Part shown: positions 27,578 through 37,500 of the stretch, one piece after another
How positions within the stretch are numbered: position 1 is the stretch's first letter
Layout: each line of letters opens with the position of its first letter
Origin: Parabacteroides sp. PH5-46
GTDB taxonomy: Bacteria; Bacteroidota; Bacteroidia; Bacteroidales; Tannerellaceae
Assembly: GCF_029892785.1 (NCBI RefSeq)
Contig: NZ_JARXXA010000009.1
Coordinates: 1 to 64,000 of the forward strand
DNA: 64,000 nucleotides
Direction: 5' to 3'
Position numbers and translations under genes: made by a program
Notes under the pieces: generated by a model
Seen by the model: the letters and a program-made list of their open reading frames with translations, nothing else
What the model was told of the DNA's origin: nothing
Database searches by the model: none

Positions 27578-29617
27578 TTAGATGATATGCCCTATCATAA
27601 AGTAGTTTTGATTGGACGGATCTTTTATAATTATATCTTTCTCTCGCATATATTTAATATAGCTTTTGGCGGTACGTTCCTTTACATCCATTATCTGCTG
27701 TATGCGGTCGCATAGGTCTATATAGGTCAGATGCCTTTGTGAATCGAATATCTCACGGGCAACTGTCGCCAGTTCTTTCTCTTTCCTTTTTTCTTTTTCC
27801 TCTCGTGGTTTTTCTCCGATATATATGTGCATACCTAATTCTTTATCCCACGAAAACTGCATTAAAGGAACGTCGAGAGGACTGCCGTCCCTTACTTTGA
27901 GCGCCTTCACCACTGATATTGACGGATCGCTGTCAAGTTCTATACTAAGGATTGCAGCAGCTTTGCGTTGTAATTCCGAACCAAGATGCCCACGCAATTT
28001 CAAGCCATTGGGTACATAATGAAGCACACATATAATACAGGTACGGTATATTCCTGCCAACCTGTATAGTTCATCCATAATCCTGATGCTTTCAACTTCG
28101 TCATTTGCCGATGACACTAAATCTGCTATCCCGTCAATGACAACTAAGCGAATGCCCTCATATTCGTAATGGTACTTATCCATACTCTGAACAATAGCTT
28201 GTAACCGTTCTTTTCGGGACATTCCCGTAAGAGAAAAAGCCCGTAGTTCTTCCGGTTTTTCTTCCAGTTTAGCACGCTTTAAAAGATTTGATACATTTTT
28301 GAAAAGCTGTACTTCCGATTGTTCCGTATCATAGAGCAAAACCGCTTTATGGTCGGAATTATCCCGTACATCAACGCCTAACGTATCAATGGGACGATTG
28401 TCGTTTCTTATCGAACCTGCAATCAGGGCAGCAACATAGTTGCTTTTTCCTGTGCCTTCACCGCCAGTAATACAAAGTATGTTACCCTGTGTGCCCAGTG
28501 GTACGTCGCCGGCAGATATAACTTCTTCTGCTTTTGCCGGAGGATTGTTAAAATCAATTTCGCATGATTTCAGCATGGTCATTGTTTCATTATATAGGTT
28601 ATCAAGAAAATCGAGAAATAATTGTCGGAACTCTTTCCGGCTATTACCCTTACTGAAATAGTCGGTAATATCTTTGTCCTTTTTTTCTCCCGAAAGTGGG
28701 AGTACAAGACGTTTAACACCATATTCGGACAATGCCTTTTCATGCTTCACCGCACTATCTGTTCCTGTTTTATCTGCATCATAGAGCAGTACAATATGTT
28801 TAAACCGGAATGTCAGTTTGTAGATGATCCCTGTCGGGATTATAGAGGTTTCACTATTAAAGCAGATAGCGTGGAATCCATGAGCGGCAAGTGTCATCAC
28901 GTCTTTTTCTCCGCCGGTGATAAACAGCGTATCTCCTTTGGCGGGTAATTGCTCCAGTCCGAAACAGTAATTCTCCCCGATATTACCACCATATAAAAAA
29001 CGGACTTCCGAAAACGGACGGTAAATCTTCACATACCGTTTACTCATATATCCGAAAATAGGCTCATTTTCTGATGAAGTATAGTAGAATGGTTTATTGT
29101 CTTTATTTTCGCTTCTAAATTCTTTCAGGGAAACTGTTTTGTAGTATTTCAATATTTCGGGCGTAATACCTGATTGCTTCCAAAAATCCAGTTCTTTTTG
29201 AGTGAATTTTTGTTGAATGATATTATACGGTTTGTTTTTGGGTAGTTCAGGCGTAGGCTGTTGTTTGTTCGATGTGATTGGCTGCGGAGTATGAGAGTAA
29301 TCGGAATCACCCAGTCCTAATGCCATATCCCTGTTTATTGTCTTTAATATTTCGACAAAATCAGCTCCATTGCTACAATCCAAACCGTTCAATCTTCCAA
29401 CGAAGAAAAAGCAATCGCCACTGTAATCGTCATTGCCGAAATCCTTAATTTTATAAACGCCATTACGACGGTCAAAATATACATTGCACGATGCTTTACG
29501 GTCTTCATACAAAGGATTAAGGAAATTACGTCCTGTTTTCCATTGGACTGGGATATAGTGTTTGAATACGTCCAAACCGTTATTCGTCCGTCTTAATAAT
29601 TCGTCTTTGTTGAGCAT
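27578..29617 (-). CDS. Toprim / RecA-like ATPase (primase-helicase type) protein
   Basis: A 679-aa protein with zinc-finger-less N-terminal primase-like sequence (FYFDRRNGVYKIKDFG region). The Toprim domain has TGGEKDVMTLAAHGF near 237 and the acidic YDADKTGTDSA near 280. A DnaB/RecA-like AAA_25 ATPase follows, with Walker A TGGEGTGKSNY near 387 and Walker B RLVVIDGIADL near 490. The last 80 residues look like a winged-helix (TYIDLCDRIQQIMDVKERTAKSYI). The combination suggests a primase-helicase for ICE replication, similar in position to the primase of NBU elements. Its start overlaps the upstream HTH gene by 38 bases. Confidence 0.8.
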   Translation of the reverse strand: MLNKDELLRRTNNGLDVFKHYIPVQWKTGRNFLNPLYEDRKASCNVYFDRRNGVYKIKDFGNDDYSGDCFFFVGRLNGLDCSNGADFVEILKTINRDMALGLGDSDYSHTPQPITSNKQQPTPELPKNKPYNIIQQKFTQKELDFWKQSGITPEILKYYKTVSLKEFRSENKDNKPFYYTSSENEPIFGYMSKRYVKIYRPFSEVRFLYGGNIGENYCFGLEQLPAKGDTLFITGGEKDVMTLAAHGFHAICFNSETSIIPTGIIYKLTFRFKHIVLLYDADKTGTDSAVKHEKALSEYGVKRLVLPLSGEKKDKDITDYFSKGNSRKEFRQLFLDFLDNLYNETMTMLKSCEIDFNNPPAKAEEVISAGDVPLGTQGNILCITGGEGTGKSNYVAALIAGSIRNDNRPIDTLGVDVRDNSDHKAVLLYDTEQSEVQLFKNVSNLLKRAKLEEKPEELRAFSLTGMSRKERLQAIVQSMDKYHYEYEGIRLVVIDGIADLVSSANDEVESIRIMDELYRLAGIYRTCIICVLHYVPNGLKLRGHLGSELQRKAAAILSIELDSDPSISVVKALKVRDGSPLDVPLMQFSWDKELGMHIYIGEKPREEKEKRKEKELATVAREIFDSQRHLTYIDLCDRIQQIMDVKERTAKSYIKYMREKDIIIKDPSNQNYFMIGHII

Positions 29618-29939
29618 GGAGTTTATGATTATTTATAAGGTCATTCATACATTCATCGGTGCTGCGGATTCTTTTCTCAGTAAGCATCCGTTTTATTTCA
29701 GCAATGGTATAATATGATTTGCCGGAGATAATGGAATAAGAAATCATCCGGTTACTTCGCAAACGTTGAAGTGTTCGTTCGCTGATTTTGAGAAAGGTGC
29801 AAACTTCGTAACTGTCCACCCACATTTCGTCCGGGTTGGTAGTATCATCATCCTGATGATCTATCACGAATTTCGCTATGGCATTAATTTTGGAAACTAA
29901 TTCTTTGTATGCCTGTGATTCTATTGTAATGACATCCAT
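29580..29939 (-). CDS. Small HTH (excisionase/replication accessory) protein
   Basis: A 119-aa protein with a helix-turn-helix-17 domain at about residues 44-92 (SYEVCTFLKISERTLQRLRSNRMISY). It shares SERTLQRLRS/SKRTLQRYRS with the HTH protein at 27257. First gene of the three-gene unit, overlapping the primase-like gene by 38 bases. Upstream lies a CATTCT/AGAATG inverted-repeat set (29986-30049) that could be its own operator. Probably a directionality or replication regulator. Confidence 0.75.
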   Translation of the reverse strand: MDVITIESQAYKELVSKINAIAKFVIDHQDDDTTNPDEMWVDSYEVCTFLKISERTLQRLRSNRMISYSIISGKSYYTIAEIKRMLTEKRIRSTDECMNDLINNHKLHAQQRRIIKTDE

Positions 29940-29985
29940 AATTGCTACTTATTGAATTGATGCAAAGTTCGGAAGTTGCAAAAAC

Positions 29986-30049
29986 GTAGAATGACAAGTT
30001 GCTATAACTATTTTTGAAATTTCATTCTAAATATCTAATAATCAGAATG
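29986..30049 (-). promoter_or_regulatory. AGAATG/CATTCT inverted-repeat operator candidate
   Basis: AGAATG at about 29986, CATTCT at 30023-30028 and AGAATG at 30044-30049. The last two form an inverted pair with 15-base spacing upstream of the HTH-primase-HTH operon. AT-rich, otherwise featureless. Confidence 0.4.
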
Positions 30050-30119
30050 TTTTAGTTTTGTTTTTTTAGGAATGTAAAGTGAGAATCTTTACATTGGGTA
30101 TTTTTGGAAGAAAAAGACG

Positions 30120-30154
30120 TAAAAAAGCCCTGAAAATGATAGTTTTTCAGGGCT
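30120..30154 (-). terminator. Intrinsic terminator downstream of rteC
   Basis: On the minus strand, AGCCCTGAAAAA/TTTTCAGGGCT is followed by TTTTTT. It lies 125 bases past the rteC stop and also faces the HTH operon promoter region. The rest of the 339-base gap 29940-30278 holds the CATTCT repeats and a GTAAAG-N7-CTTTAC pair near 30075; no ORF is seen. Confidence 0.75.
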
Positions 30155-30278
30155 AAAAGAGGGAAAATCCGTTAAGATAAACTTTATATCATCTTTATAT
30201 TGATTTTCTCATAACTTATTGATAATGAATTGATTTTTATAATTACTTCTGCTGTTTTTTTATTGACCACCTGACATT

Positions 30279-31127
30279 TTACCTGTTATCGTCATCATCC
30301 ATTTTTTTGTTAAGGCTATCTCGCAATGAATCAAGATATAAAGTCCGGCTTTCTTTCCGGTTTCTGATATTCAAATAGATGCGGTAAAACTCTCCGGCAT
30401 CGGTATTGAAAACATTACAGAAATAATCTATCAACTCTTTAATATCAATGTTTCCATAATTTATGCTTCCTTTTGCATATATAGCATAAATCAGTTCGAC
30501 AAGTTCTGTTTTAGTTCCTGTCCAAGTATGTTTTATACGGGGAAATTTAGAGTTATCCATTTCGTTTTCAGGATGTTTTTCCAGTTTATTTAATTCAGCA
30601 TTGAGATAAATACGGAGCATCTCATTGGCTAATATTTTAGAAACTTTGTAATCAAAACTGGTAGAAAAATTATTATCCCTTTCAAAGTAGAAGCAATCTA
30701 CATTAAGTTCAATATTCGGCTCTACCCGAAGAAAATAATAACGGTCAAGATGAGTCTTCTCTGTCCTGTAATACTGGTAGAAATCTAAGTTTTTATCAAA
30801 ATAATCTTTTATCCTGTCTAATTCCCTTATTATATAATTTTTCTGTGCCGTATCACTTCCAGTCGGTCGATTAGTTTCTATCTTATAAATCTCCGAGTAA
30901 TAGATTAATTTGCTGAAAAGTTGGGGTTTGTACTCTTTAAAAAAACATATTTCTTCATCATCACTTTTGAACTTATAATCGTTCAGTTTCATCTTTAGCT
31001 GTTGCATAATTCCTTTTAGCAACAAAACTGCTTTTTTAGCTTTTCTTAAAGAGGCTTCTTCTTCCAGTTCAATAGCTTCAAGCTGATCATTCACTTTTTC
31101 GATTATAGTATTGACGTGTTTATTCAT
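30279..31127 (-). CDS. rteC: RteC-family regulator of ICE excision
   Basis: A 282-aa RteC-family protein (from the start MNKHVNTIIEK). In CTnDOT, RteC is a DNA-binding activator of the excision operon, itself induced through the tetracycline-responsive RteAB system. Here no tetQ, rteA or rteB is in view. The gene follows the metal-exporting ATPase by only 38 bases and could be read through from the metal operon. The frame is open to 31163 (ATG 2 bases after the ATPase stop), but the ATG at 31127 gives the family N-terminus. The C-terminal half (TWTGTKTELVELIYAIYAKGSIN) is the conserved part. Confidence 0.85.
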   Translation of the reverse strand: MNKHVNTIIEKVNDQLEAIELEEEASLRKAKKAVLLLKGIMQQLKMKLNDYKFKSDDEEICFFKEYKPQLFSKLIYYSEIYKIETNRPTGSDTAQKNYIIRELDRIKDYFDKNLDFYQYYRTEKTHLDRYYFLRVEPNIELNVDCFYFERDNNFSTSFDYKVSKILANEMLRIYLNAELNKLEKHPENEMDNSKFPRIKHTWTGTKTELVELIYAIYAKGSINYGNIDIKELIDYFCNVFNTDAGEFYRIYLNIRNRKESRTLYLDSLRDSLNKKMDDDDNR

Positions 31128-31165
31128 AAGGCTATATTTTAGGTACAAACCCCAACAGGGCATAA

Positions 31166-33109
31166 TTAAAATTTCATTTTCAAAATCCTAATAGCGTTCA
31201 ATATCGCCAATAACGATACCCCAACATCAGCAAATACCGCTTCCCATAAGGTTGCAACACCTCCTGCACCCAAAATCAACACAATGAGCTTTACACCAAA
31301 AGCCAGACTTATATTCTGTATAACAATTCGGCGTGTAGCTTTGCCTATTGTTATAGCCGTTGCTATCCGGCTCGGTTGGTCTGTCTGAATAATAACGTCT
31401 GCCGTTTCTATGGCAACGTCGCTACCCAGTCCACCCATTGCAATGCCTACGTCGCTCATGGCAAGAACAGGCGCATCGTTTATCCCATCGCCTACAAAAG
31501 CAATGTTATTACCCGGATCGGACTTCAACTGCTCTACATACTCAACCTTTCCTTCGGGCAGCAGATCGCCATGCGCTTGCGTAACGTTCAACTCTGTGGC
31601 AAGCTGCGAAACGATGGCCTGTTTATCTCCTGACAGCATTACAATATTCTTAATTCCTAACTCACGCAAAGCGTTCACGGCTGTAGCTGCATCCTCTTTC
31701 GGAGCATCGGCTACCAGAATATATCCGGAATAGATGCCATTGATAGCGCAAACAACAATCGTTTCGGGTATAGTCGCTATTTCCGGCGGGAACTCTACAT
31801 TGTTTTTTATCAATAATTTAGGATTACCCACAAGAACTATTTTACCATTGATAGAAGCCTGTAAGCCGTGCCCTGCGATTTCATTCACAATCTCCGGCTT
31901 AATTACTTCGATATTCTGCTCTTTTGCATATTCCACAATAGCTTTCGCTATGGGATGCGTACTTTGCGTTTCAACCGAAGCCACTAAATTCACAAGGTCT
32001 GTTTCGAGCAGAAAATCTGCCGGAACAATCTTTTGTACCTTGAAAACTCCCTGTGTCAGTGTTCCGGTTTTATCCATCACCACCGTATTTACTTTGGTAA
32101 TGGCTTCCAAATAGTTGCTTCCTTTAAATAGTATTCCTTTACGGCTTGCCGCCCCGATACCACCAAAGTAGCCCAACGGTATGCTGATAACCAAAGCACA
32201 CGGGCAGGAAATAACGAGGAATACCAATCCACGATAAACCCAGTCGTACAACACAAAATTGAATGCCGGATTAATAGCAGAGTATGCCAGTGGTAATAAC
32301 ACTATAAGCGCAGCCAGTGCCACCACTATCGGAGTATAGATGCGGGCAAATTTGCGTATGAACTGTTCTGCGGGTGCCTTTTTTTCTGTGGCGTTCTGAA
32401 CAAGGTCAAGAATACGAGCCAAAGCACTCATACCAAATGGTTTCGTTACTTCAATTCTTGAAACATTGTCGGTAAGTATCATACCTGCAAATACGTCCTC
32501 ATTTTTCCGTATCGTTCTGGGAACACTCTCTCCAGTTAATGCCGAAGTATTAAAAGATGCCGATTCATTCAGTAAAATTCCGTCAAGAGGCACTCTTTCG
32601 CCTACCTTGACTTCCACAATATCACCTACATTTACATTCTCCGGCGACATTATTTCAGTTTTATCCATCTTAATAACTGTCGCTGTTTCTGGTCGGACAT
32701 CAAGTAATGCACTAATGCTCCTTTTTGCACGGTTTACCGCTGCATCCTGAAAGAGTTCGCCTACGGCATAGAACAGCATTACTGCAACGCCTTCGGGGTA
32801 TTCTCCGATAAAGAACGCCCCGATGGTAGCTATACTCATCAATGTAAACTCGCTGAATACGTCTTTCTGGCGAATGGCTTCCCATGCTTCTTTTATCACC
32901 GGTAAGCCTACCGGAATATAAGCGATGATATACCATGCGAGTTGTACCCACTTATCGGCAAAGAACGAAAGCCCGACAGCGGAAAAGATGATGCCTGCAA
33001 TCAGCATCACAAAGGAGATAGCCGCCCGGATGTAACCTCTTTTCTGTGAGGTATCCATTTCCTGTTTGGTCTTGTCTATAACACAAGCCCCATCATTGCA
33101 ATTTCCCAT
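31166..33109 (-). CDS. P1B-type heavy-metal ATPase (Zn/Cd/Pb efflux)
   Basis: A 647-aa P-type ATPase that pumps metal from cytoplasm to periplasm. The CPC metal-binding motif (SCPCALV) lies at about 303, with phosphorylation site DKTGTLT near 343, the THPIAKAI HP motif near 385 and GDGINDAP near 543. CPC plus the absence of CxxC HMA domains points to the P1B-2 (ZntA/CadA) group. The only N-terminal cysteines are in GNCNDGAC. It is last in the metal operon, 12 bases after the small CPHHHC protein, and directly precedes rteC. Confidence 0.93.
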   Translation of the reverse strand: MGNCNDGACVIDKTKQEMDTSQKRGYIRAAISFVMLIAGIIFSAVGLSFFADKWVQLAWYIIAYIPVGLPVIKEAWEAIRQKDVFSEFTLMSIATIGAFFIGEYPEGVAVMLFYAVGELFQDAAVNRAKRSISALLDVRPETATVIKMDKTEIMSPENVNVGDIVEVKVGERVPLDGILLNESASFNTSALTGESVPRTIRKNEDVFAGMILTDNVSRIEVTKPFGMSALARILDLVQNATEKKAPAEQFIRKFARIYTPIVVALAALIVLLPLAYSAINPAFNFVLYDWVYRGLVFLVISCPCALVISIPLGYFGGIGAASRKGILFKGSNYLEAITKVNTVVMDKTGTLTQGVFKVQKIVPADFLLETDLVNLVASVETQSTHPIAKAIVEYAKEQNIEVIKPEIVNEIAGHGLQASINGKIVLVGNPKLLIKNNVEFPPEIATIPETIVVCAINGIYSGYILVADAPKEDAATAVNALRELGIKNIVMLSGDKQAIVSQLATELNVTQAHGDLLPEGKVEYVEQLKSDPGNNIAFVGDGINDAPVLAMSDVGIAMGGLGSDVAIETADVIIQTDQPSRIATAITIGKATRRIVIQNISLAFGVKLIVLILGAGGVATLWEAVFADVGVSLLAILNAIRILKMKF

Positions 33110-33121
33110 AATTATTTTAAT

Positions 33122-33394
33122 TTATCGTTTATACTTCTTTTTATACAATTCCTCATTCAAAAACACAAATGGTAATAGTGTAAACAAAGTCCCAAAGAAT
33201 AAGACTTCCTTTAACGGCCATCTATGAAAGAAACAATGATGATGGGGACATCTGGTTACATAATACCATAACAAAAAACCTAATGTAATCCCAATGGTTA
33301 TACTTAACGCTACAATCCATTTTTTTGCTCTTGAACTAATCATTTTTTTCTTTGCAATGACCTTACTCTTTTTTTTCTTTTGCTGTCTTTTCAT
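33122..33394 (-). CDS. Small membrane protein with CPHHHC motif
   Basis: A 90-aa protein. The Lys-rich N-terminus (residues 1-25) is followed by two membrane helices (about 27-47 and 63-80) with a CPHHHCFFH loop between them, a likely transition-metal ligand set exposed at the membrane surface. It resembles small two-helix YYxxxC-type membrane proteins (DUF6132-like), but the match is weak. It lies between the RND efflux outer-membrane gene and the P1B ATPase and probably aids metal hand-over. Confidence 0.65.
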   Translation of the reverse strand: MKRQQKKKKSKVIAKKKMISSRAKKWIVALSITIGITLGFLLWYYVTRCPHHHCFFHRWPLKEVLFFGTLFTLLPFVFLNEELYKKKYKR

Positions 33395-33405
33395 GACATC
33401 ATTTT

Positions 33406-34584
33406 TTAGAGTTCTACGGCTGCAAGTTCGGCAAATGCCAGTTGATAATCCCTTTCGGCTGCAAGCGTCTGGTTTACGTTGTCGTAGTACAATCCCATTT
33501 CAACCATGTAATCAAGCAAGGATATTTCACCCGCATCAAGTGCTTTTTTCAACAGGATGGTATTATTTACGTTTGCCAGCGATTTACGATATTTGTCGGC
33601 AGTAGTTTTCAGTCCCATTGCTTTGGAATACTGTATTTGCAGTTGGCTGAAAAACTGTTGCTTGGTATCGGCTTCGCGGCTTTGGGCAGCAGCAACAGAT
33701 GCCTTTGCCTGTTTCACCTGATTTTTATTCGACCATAGCGGTATGGATATACCAAGCGACACACCCTGATACCGTTGTCCGACTACTTTTTCACTCATGT
33801 ATCCGGCGGTAAACTTAGGCAGGTTCATCGCTTTGCTTAGTGATACCTGTTTCTGGCTTACTTCGATTTCGTTACGCACGTATGCCAACACCGGGTTTTT
33901 ATCTTCGGCTTGTACATACCAGTCGTTAAAGTTCAACGGAAGCTCACGGCTGCCGTAGTCTGCATCATTAAAGACTACGTCGATACCGCCGTTCAGCCTT
34001 TTCAACTGGGCAAGGAGTGCATCACGTTCTACTTCCATGCGCGATATTTCTCCTTGTATGGTAGAAAGGTTCAGGTTTACTTTGTTGTACTCCAAGATAC
34101 TTACGTCGCCCCTGTCCATACGGTCTTTATAACCTTTGGCAATGGTTTCTGCATGTTCCAGACGCAAATAAAGTTCTTTAAGCAGGGAATTGTAATATAT
34201 CAGTTCAATGCAGTATTGTTTTGCTTCGAGCAATATATTCATACGGTCGGCTTTGTACTGCCATTCCACAAGGTTGTTTCTACCGTTTGCTAACCGACTT
34301 TTCATTCCCGTAATGGTGGGAATGTCGAATGTCTGCGATACGCTAAAATCGGTACGATTACCTATATTTGAAGGGTTACCCCAGAGATAATTGAAGCCCA
34401 CTTCCGGATCATCAAGGAAGATGCCCGTTTTGTTTTGCAGCTTATCCGCTTCAACTTGTTCGCGGAGGGCTTTCAGGGTTGTATTGTTCTCTTCTATCGA
34501 AGACAATACAGGGTTGATATTATTCTGCGCATTGAGCGTTATGCCTGCGAAGAGTACCAACATGGTTATTATGATTGTTCTCAT
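33406..34584 (-). CDS. TolC/CzcC-family outer-membrane efflux protein
   Basis: A 392-aa outer-membrane channel of the tripartite pump. The signal peptide ends at about residue 19 (LNAQN). The rest has the two-repeat helical barrel pattern of CusC/CzcC (residues 35-200 and 215-390), with typical GDVSILEYNKVNLNLS and GEISLLDYMVEM sequence. The start overlaps the RND transporter stop by 4 bases (ATGA), so it is translationally coupled. Works with the 34581 transporter and 37745 adaptor. Confidence 0.9.
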   Translation of the reverse strand: MRTIIITMLVLFAGITLNAQNNINPVLSSIEENNTTLKALREQVEADKLQNKTGIFLDDPEVGFNYLWGNPSNIGNRTDFSVSQTFDIPTITGMKSRLANGRNNLVEWQYKADRMNILLEAKQYCIELIYYNSLLKELYLRLEHAETIAKGYKDRMDRGDVSILEYNKVNLNLSTIQGEISRMEVERDALLAQLKRLNGGIDVVFNDADYGSRELPLNFNDWYVQAEDKNPVLAYVRNEIEVSQKQVSLSKAMNLPKFTAGYMSEKVVGQRYQGVSLGISIPLWSNKNQVKQAKASVAAAQSREADTKQQFFSQLQIQYSKAMGLKTTADKYRKSLANVNNTILLKKALDAGEISLLDYMVEMGLYYDNVNQTLAAERDYQLAFAELAAVEL

Positions 34585-37500
34585 TCTAATTCTAATTTAG
34601 TGTTGTTTACTTCAGGTTCCTCGTTGTCCAGAATTTCGGTTTCAACTACTTTCCTGTTTGTAATTAAGTACATGATAGGAATAATAAAGCCGTTGAGCAA
34701 AGTCGATGTGAGCAATCCGCCCAGGATAACCTTTGCCATCGGACTTTGTATTTCGTTACCCGGCAAATCACCACCCAATGCAAGCGGTATCAGTGCAAGA
34801 CCGGAGGTTAATGCGGTCATCAAGATGGGGTTTAGACGGTCTAACGAGCCGGTCATTACCGCATCAAGTTTGCTATACCCCTCTGCCACAAGGTCGTTGT
34901 ATCGTGAGATAAGCAACATACCGTTACGTGTAGCGATACCGAACAGGGAGATAAACCCGATAATAGCCGGTATGCTCAGAACGCCGTTAGTAAAGAAAAT
35001 GGCAAACACTCCGCCGATAAGGGCAAGCGGCAGGTTAAGCAGGATAACAACGGACTGGTTTATGCTCTTAAACTGCGCAAACAGAAGCATGAAAATAGCA
35101 AGAATGGAGAAGATTGAGGTAATAAGCAGGGTGCGTGATGCTGCCTGTTCGCTCTCAAACTGTCCGCCGTACTCAATATGATAACCTTCGGGCAGTTCTA
35201 TCTTTTCGTTTACGATGTCCTGAATGTCATTTACTACTCCGCGCAGGTCACGTCCGGCAACGTTAGCCGATATTACAATCTTACGGGCAACGTTTTCCCT
35301 ATTGATGGTGTTGGGGCCTGTGGACGATGTTATTTCGGCTATATTACTCAATGGAATTTTACGTCCGTTGGCATCAACAATAAGGTTCTTTATCCTTTCG
35401 GCTGTTTCACGGCTATCGTCGTTTACTTTTAGGGTAAGGTCGAACGAGCGGTTTTCTTCGTACACCTGTGAAACGACTTCACCTGCGAGCATGACGTTTA
35501 CAATCTTCGCAAAGTCGGGTAAGGTTATGCCGTATTTCGCCATTACTTCCCTTTTGGGTTCTATCTTCAACTGCGGACGTTCCACTTGTTGTTCTACGTT
35601 CAGATCGGCAATACCTTCAATGTCCTGAATGTTTGCTTTTATTTGGTTACCGATGGAGAACATTTTATTGAGGTCTGTTCCGAACAACTTGATAGCGATG
35701 TTGGCACGTGTACCGGATAACATAGCGTCGATACGGTGCGAAATGGGTGCGCCTATTTCTATATTCACTCCCGGCAACACTTTTATCTTTTCGCGTATTT
35801 CGGCAAGCACTTCATCTTTGGAACGTTTATCGAGGATGAACGGTGCTTCGATTTCCGATACGTTTACACCGAGTGCGTGTTCATCGAGTTCGGCACGTCC
35901 TGTTTTCCGTCCTACGGTTTGAACTTCGGGTATGGAAAGCAAGATATCTTCTGCTATACGCCCCATCTTGTCGGATTCTTCAAGCGATATACCGGGCATA
36001 CTACTGATGCTTACGGTAAATGAACCCTCATTGAATGGCGGCAGGAAGCTACGACCTAATGAGAAGAAAATGATAACGGCAATCACTAAAACAACACCTG
36101 TTCCGCCAAGTACCCATTTCTTGTATTTGAGTGTCCATTTAAGGGCTACCTCGTAAACGATTTTCAGTTTCCTTACTATATACGGTTCACGTTCCGGTTT
36201 ATCATCTTTTCGTGGTTTACCCAACAGGTAGCTACACAATACTGGAGTAAGGGTTAAGGCTACTACGGTAGAAGCTATCAATGCCATAATAAAGGCTACT
36301 CCTAACGGTGCAAGCATACGACCTTCCATTCCAGAAAGGAAGAACAAGGGAACGAAGCTGGCGATGATGATAAATGTGGAGTATAGAATTGGCATACGCA
36401 CTTCTTTGGAAGCATCGAACACGACGTTGAGTACGGTTTTTTGCAGTTCCTTTGGTTTCTGCCTGTTCTCCCGCAATCGCTTGAACACATTTTCTACATC
36501 GACAATGGCATCATCCACAAGCGAGCCAATAGCAATAGCCATACCTCCGAGGCTCATGGTATTAATAGTAAGCCCCATGAATTTTAAGGAGAGTATTGCA
36601 AAGACTAATGACAACGGTATCGTTACAAGTGATATAATGGTTGTACGTGCGTTCATCAGGAAGATAACGAAAACGATAACCACGAAGATACCCCCTTCGT
36701 ACAATGATTTCTGTACGTTATTGATGGAGTTGTCTATAAAACGTGCCTGACGAAAGATGTCGGTTGTTATCTTCACATCTGCCGGAAGCTGTTTCTGTAA
36801 ATCGGCAAGCGAAGCGTCAAGTTTGTCTGTCAATTCGAGCGTACTTGTAGCCGGTTGCTTGGTAACAGTTATCAATACGGCAGCTTTGCCGTCGTTGGAT
36901 GCCATACCCAGTTTAGGTGCTTTATCTCCTATTTTTACTTCAGCAATGTTTTCTATCAGGATAGGAACATTGTTTACTGTTTTGATAACAGCTTTTCCCA
37001 ATGATGGTATTTTATTTGTTGAAAGCACGCCACGGATGATAAATTCGTTTCCGTATTCATACAATACACCACCTGCGGCGTTCTGGTTCATTTCGGTAAC
37101 GACGTCGATTACTTCATTGAGTCCGATGTTGTAATGTTTCATCTTTCCGGGATCGAGCAATATCTGGTATTCCTTGATTTCACCACCGAGAACGGTTACC
37201 TGTGCCACTCCACCTGTTGATAATAAACGGGGGCGGATAGTCCAGTCAGATAATGTCCGCAAATCCTGTAATGAGGTTGAATCGGCGGTTACTCCGATAA
37301 TCATAAGCTCACCCAGTATGGACGATTGCGGCCCCAACGTCGGATTACCAACGTTAGACGGCAACTGGTCATTGACAACGGCTAACTTTTCGGATACAAT
37401 CTGACGGGCACGGTAGATGTCCGTTCCCCAGTTAAATTCTACCCATACGATAGAAAAGCCTGTGGTAGAGGATGAACGCACACGGCGTACATCAGTAGCA

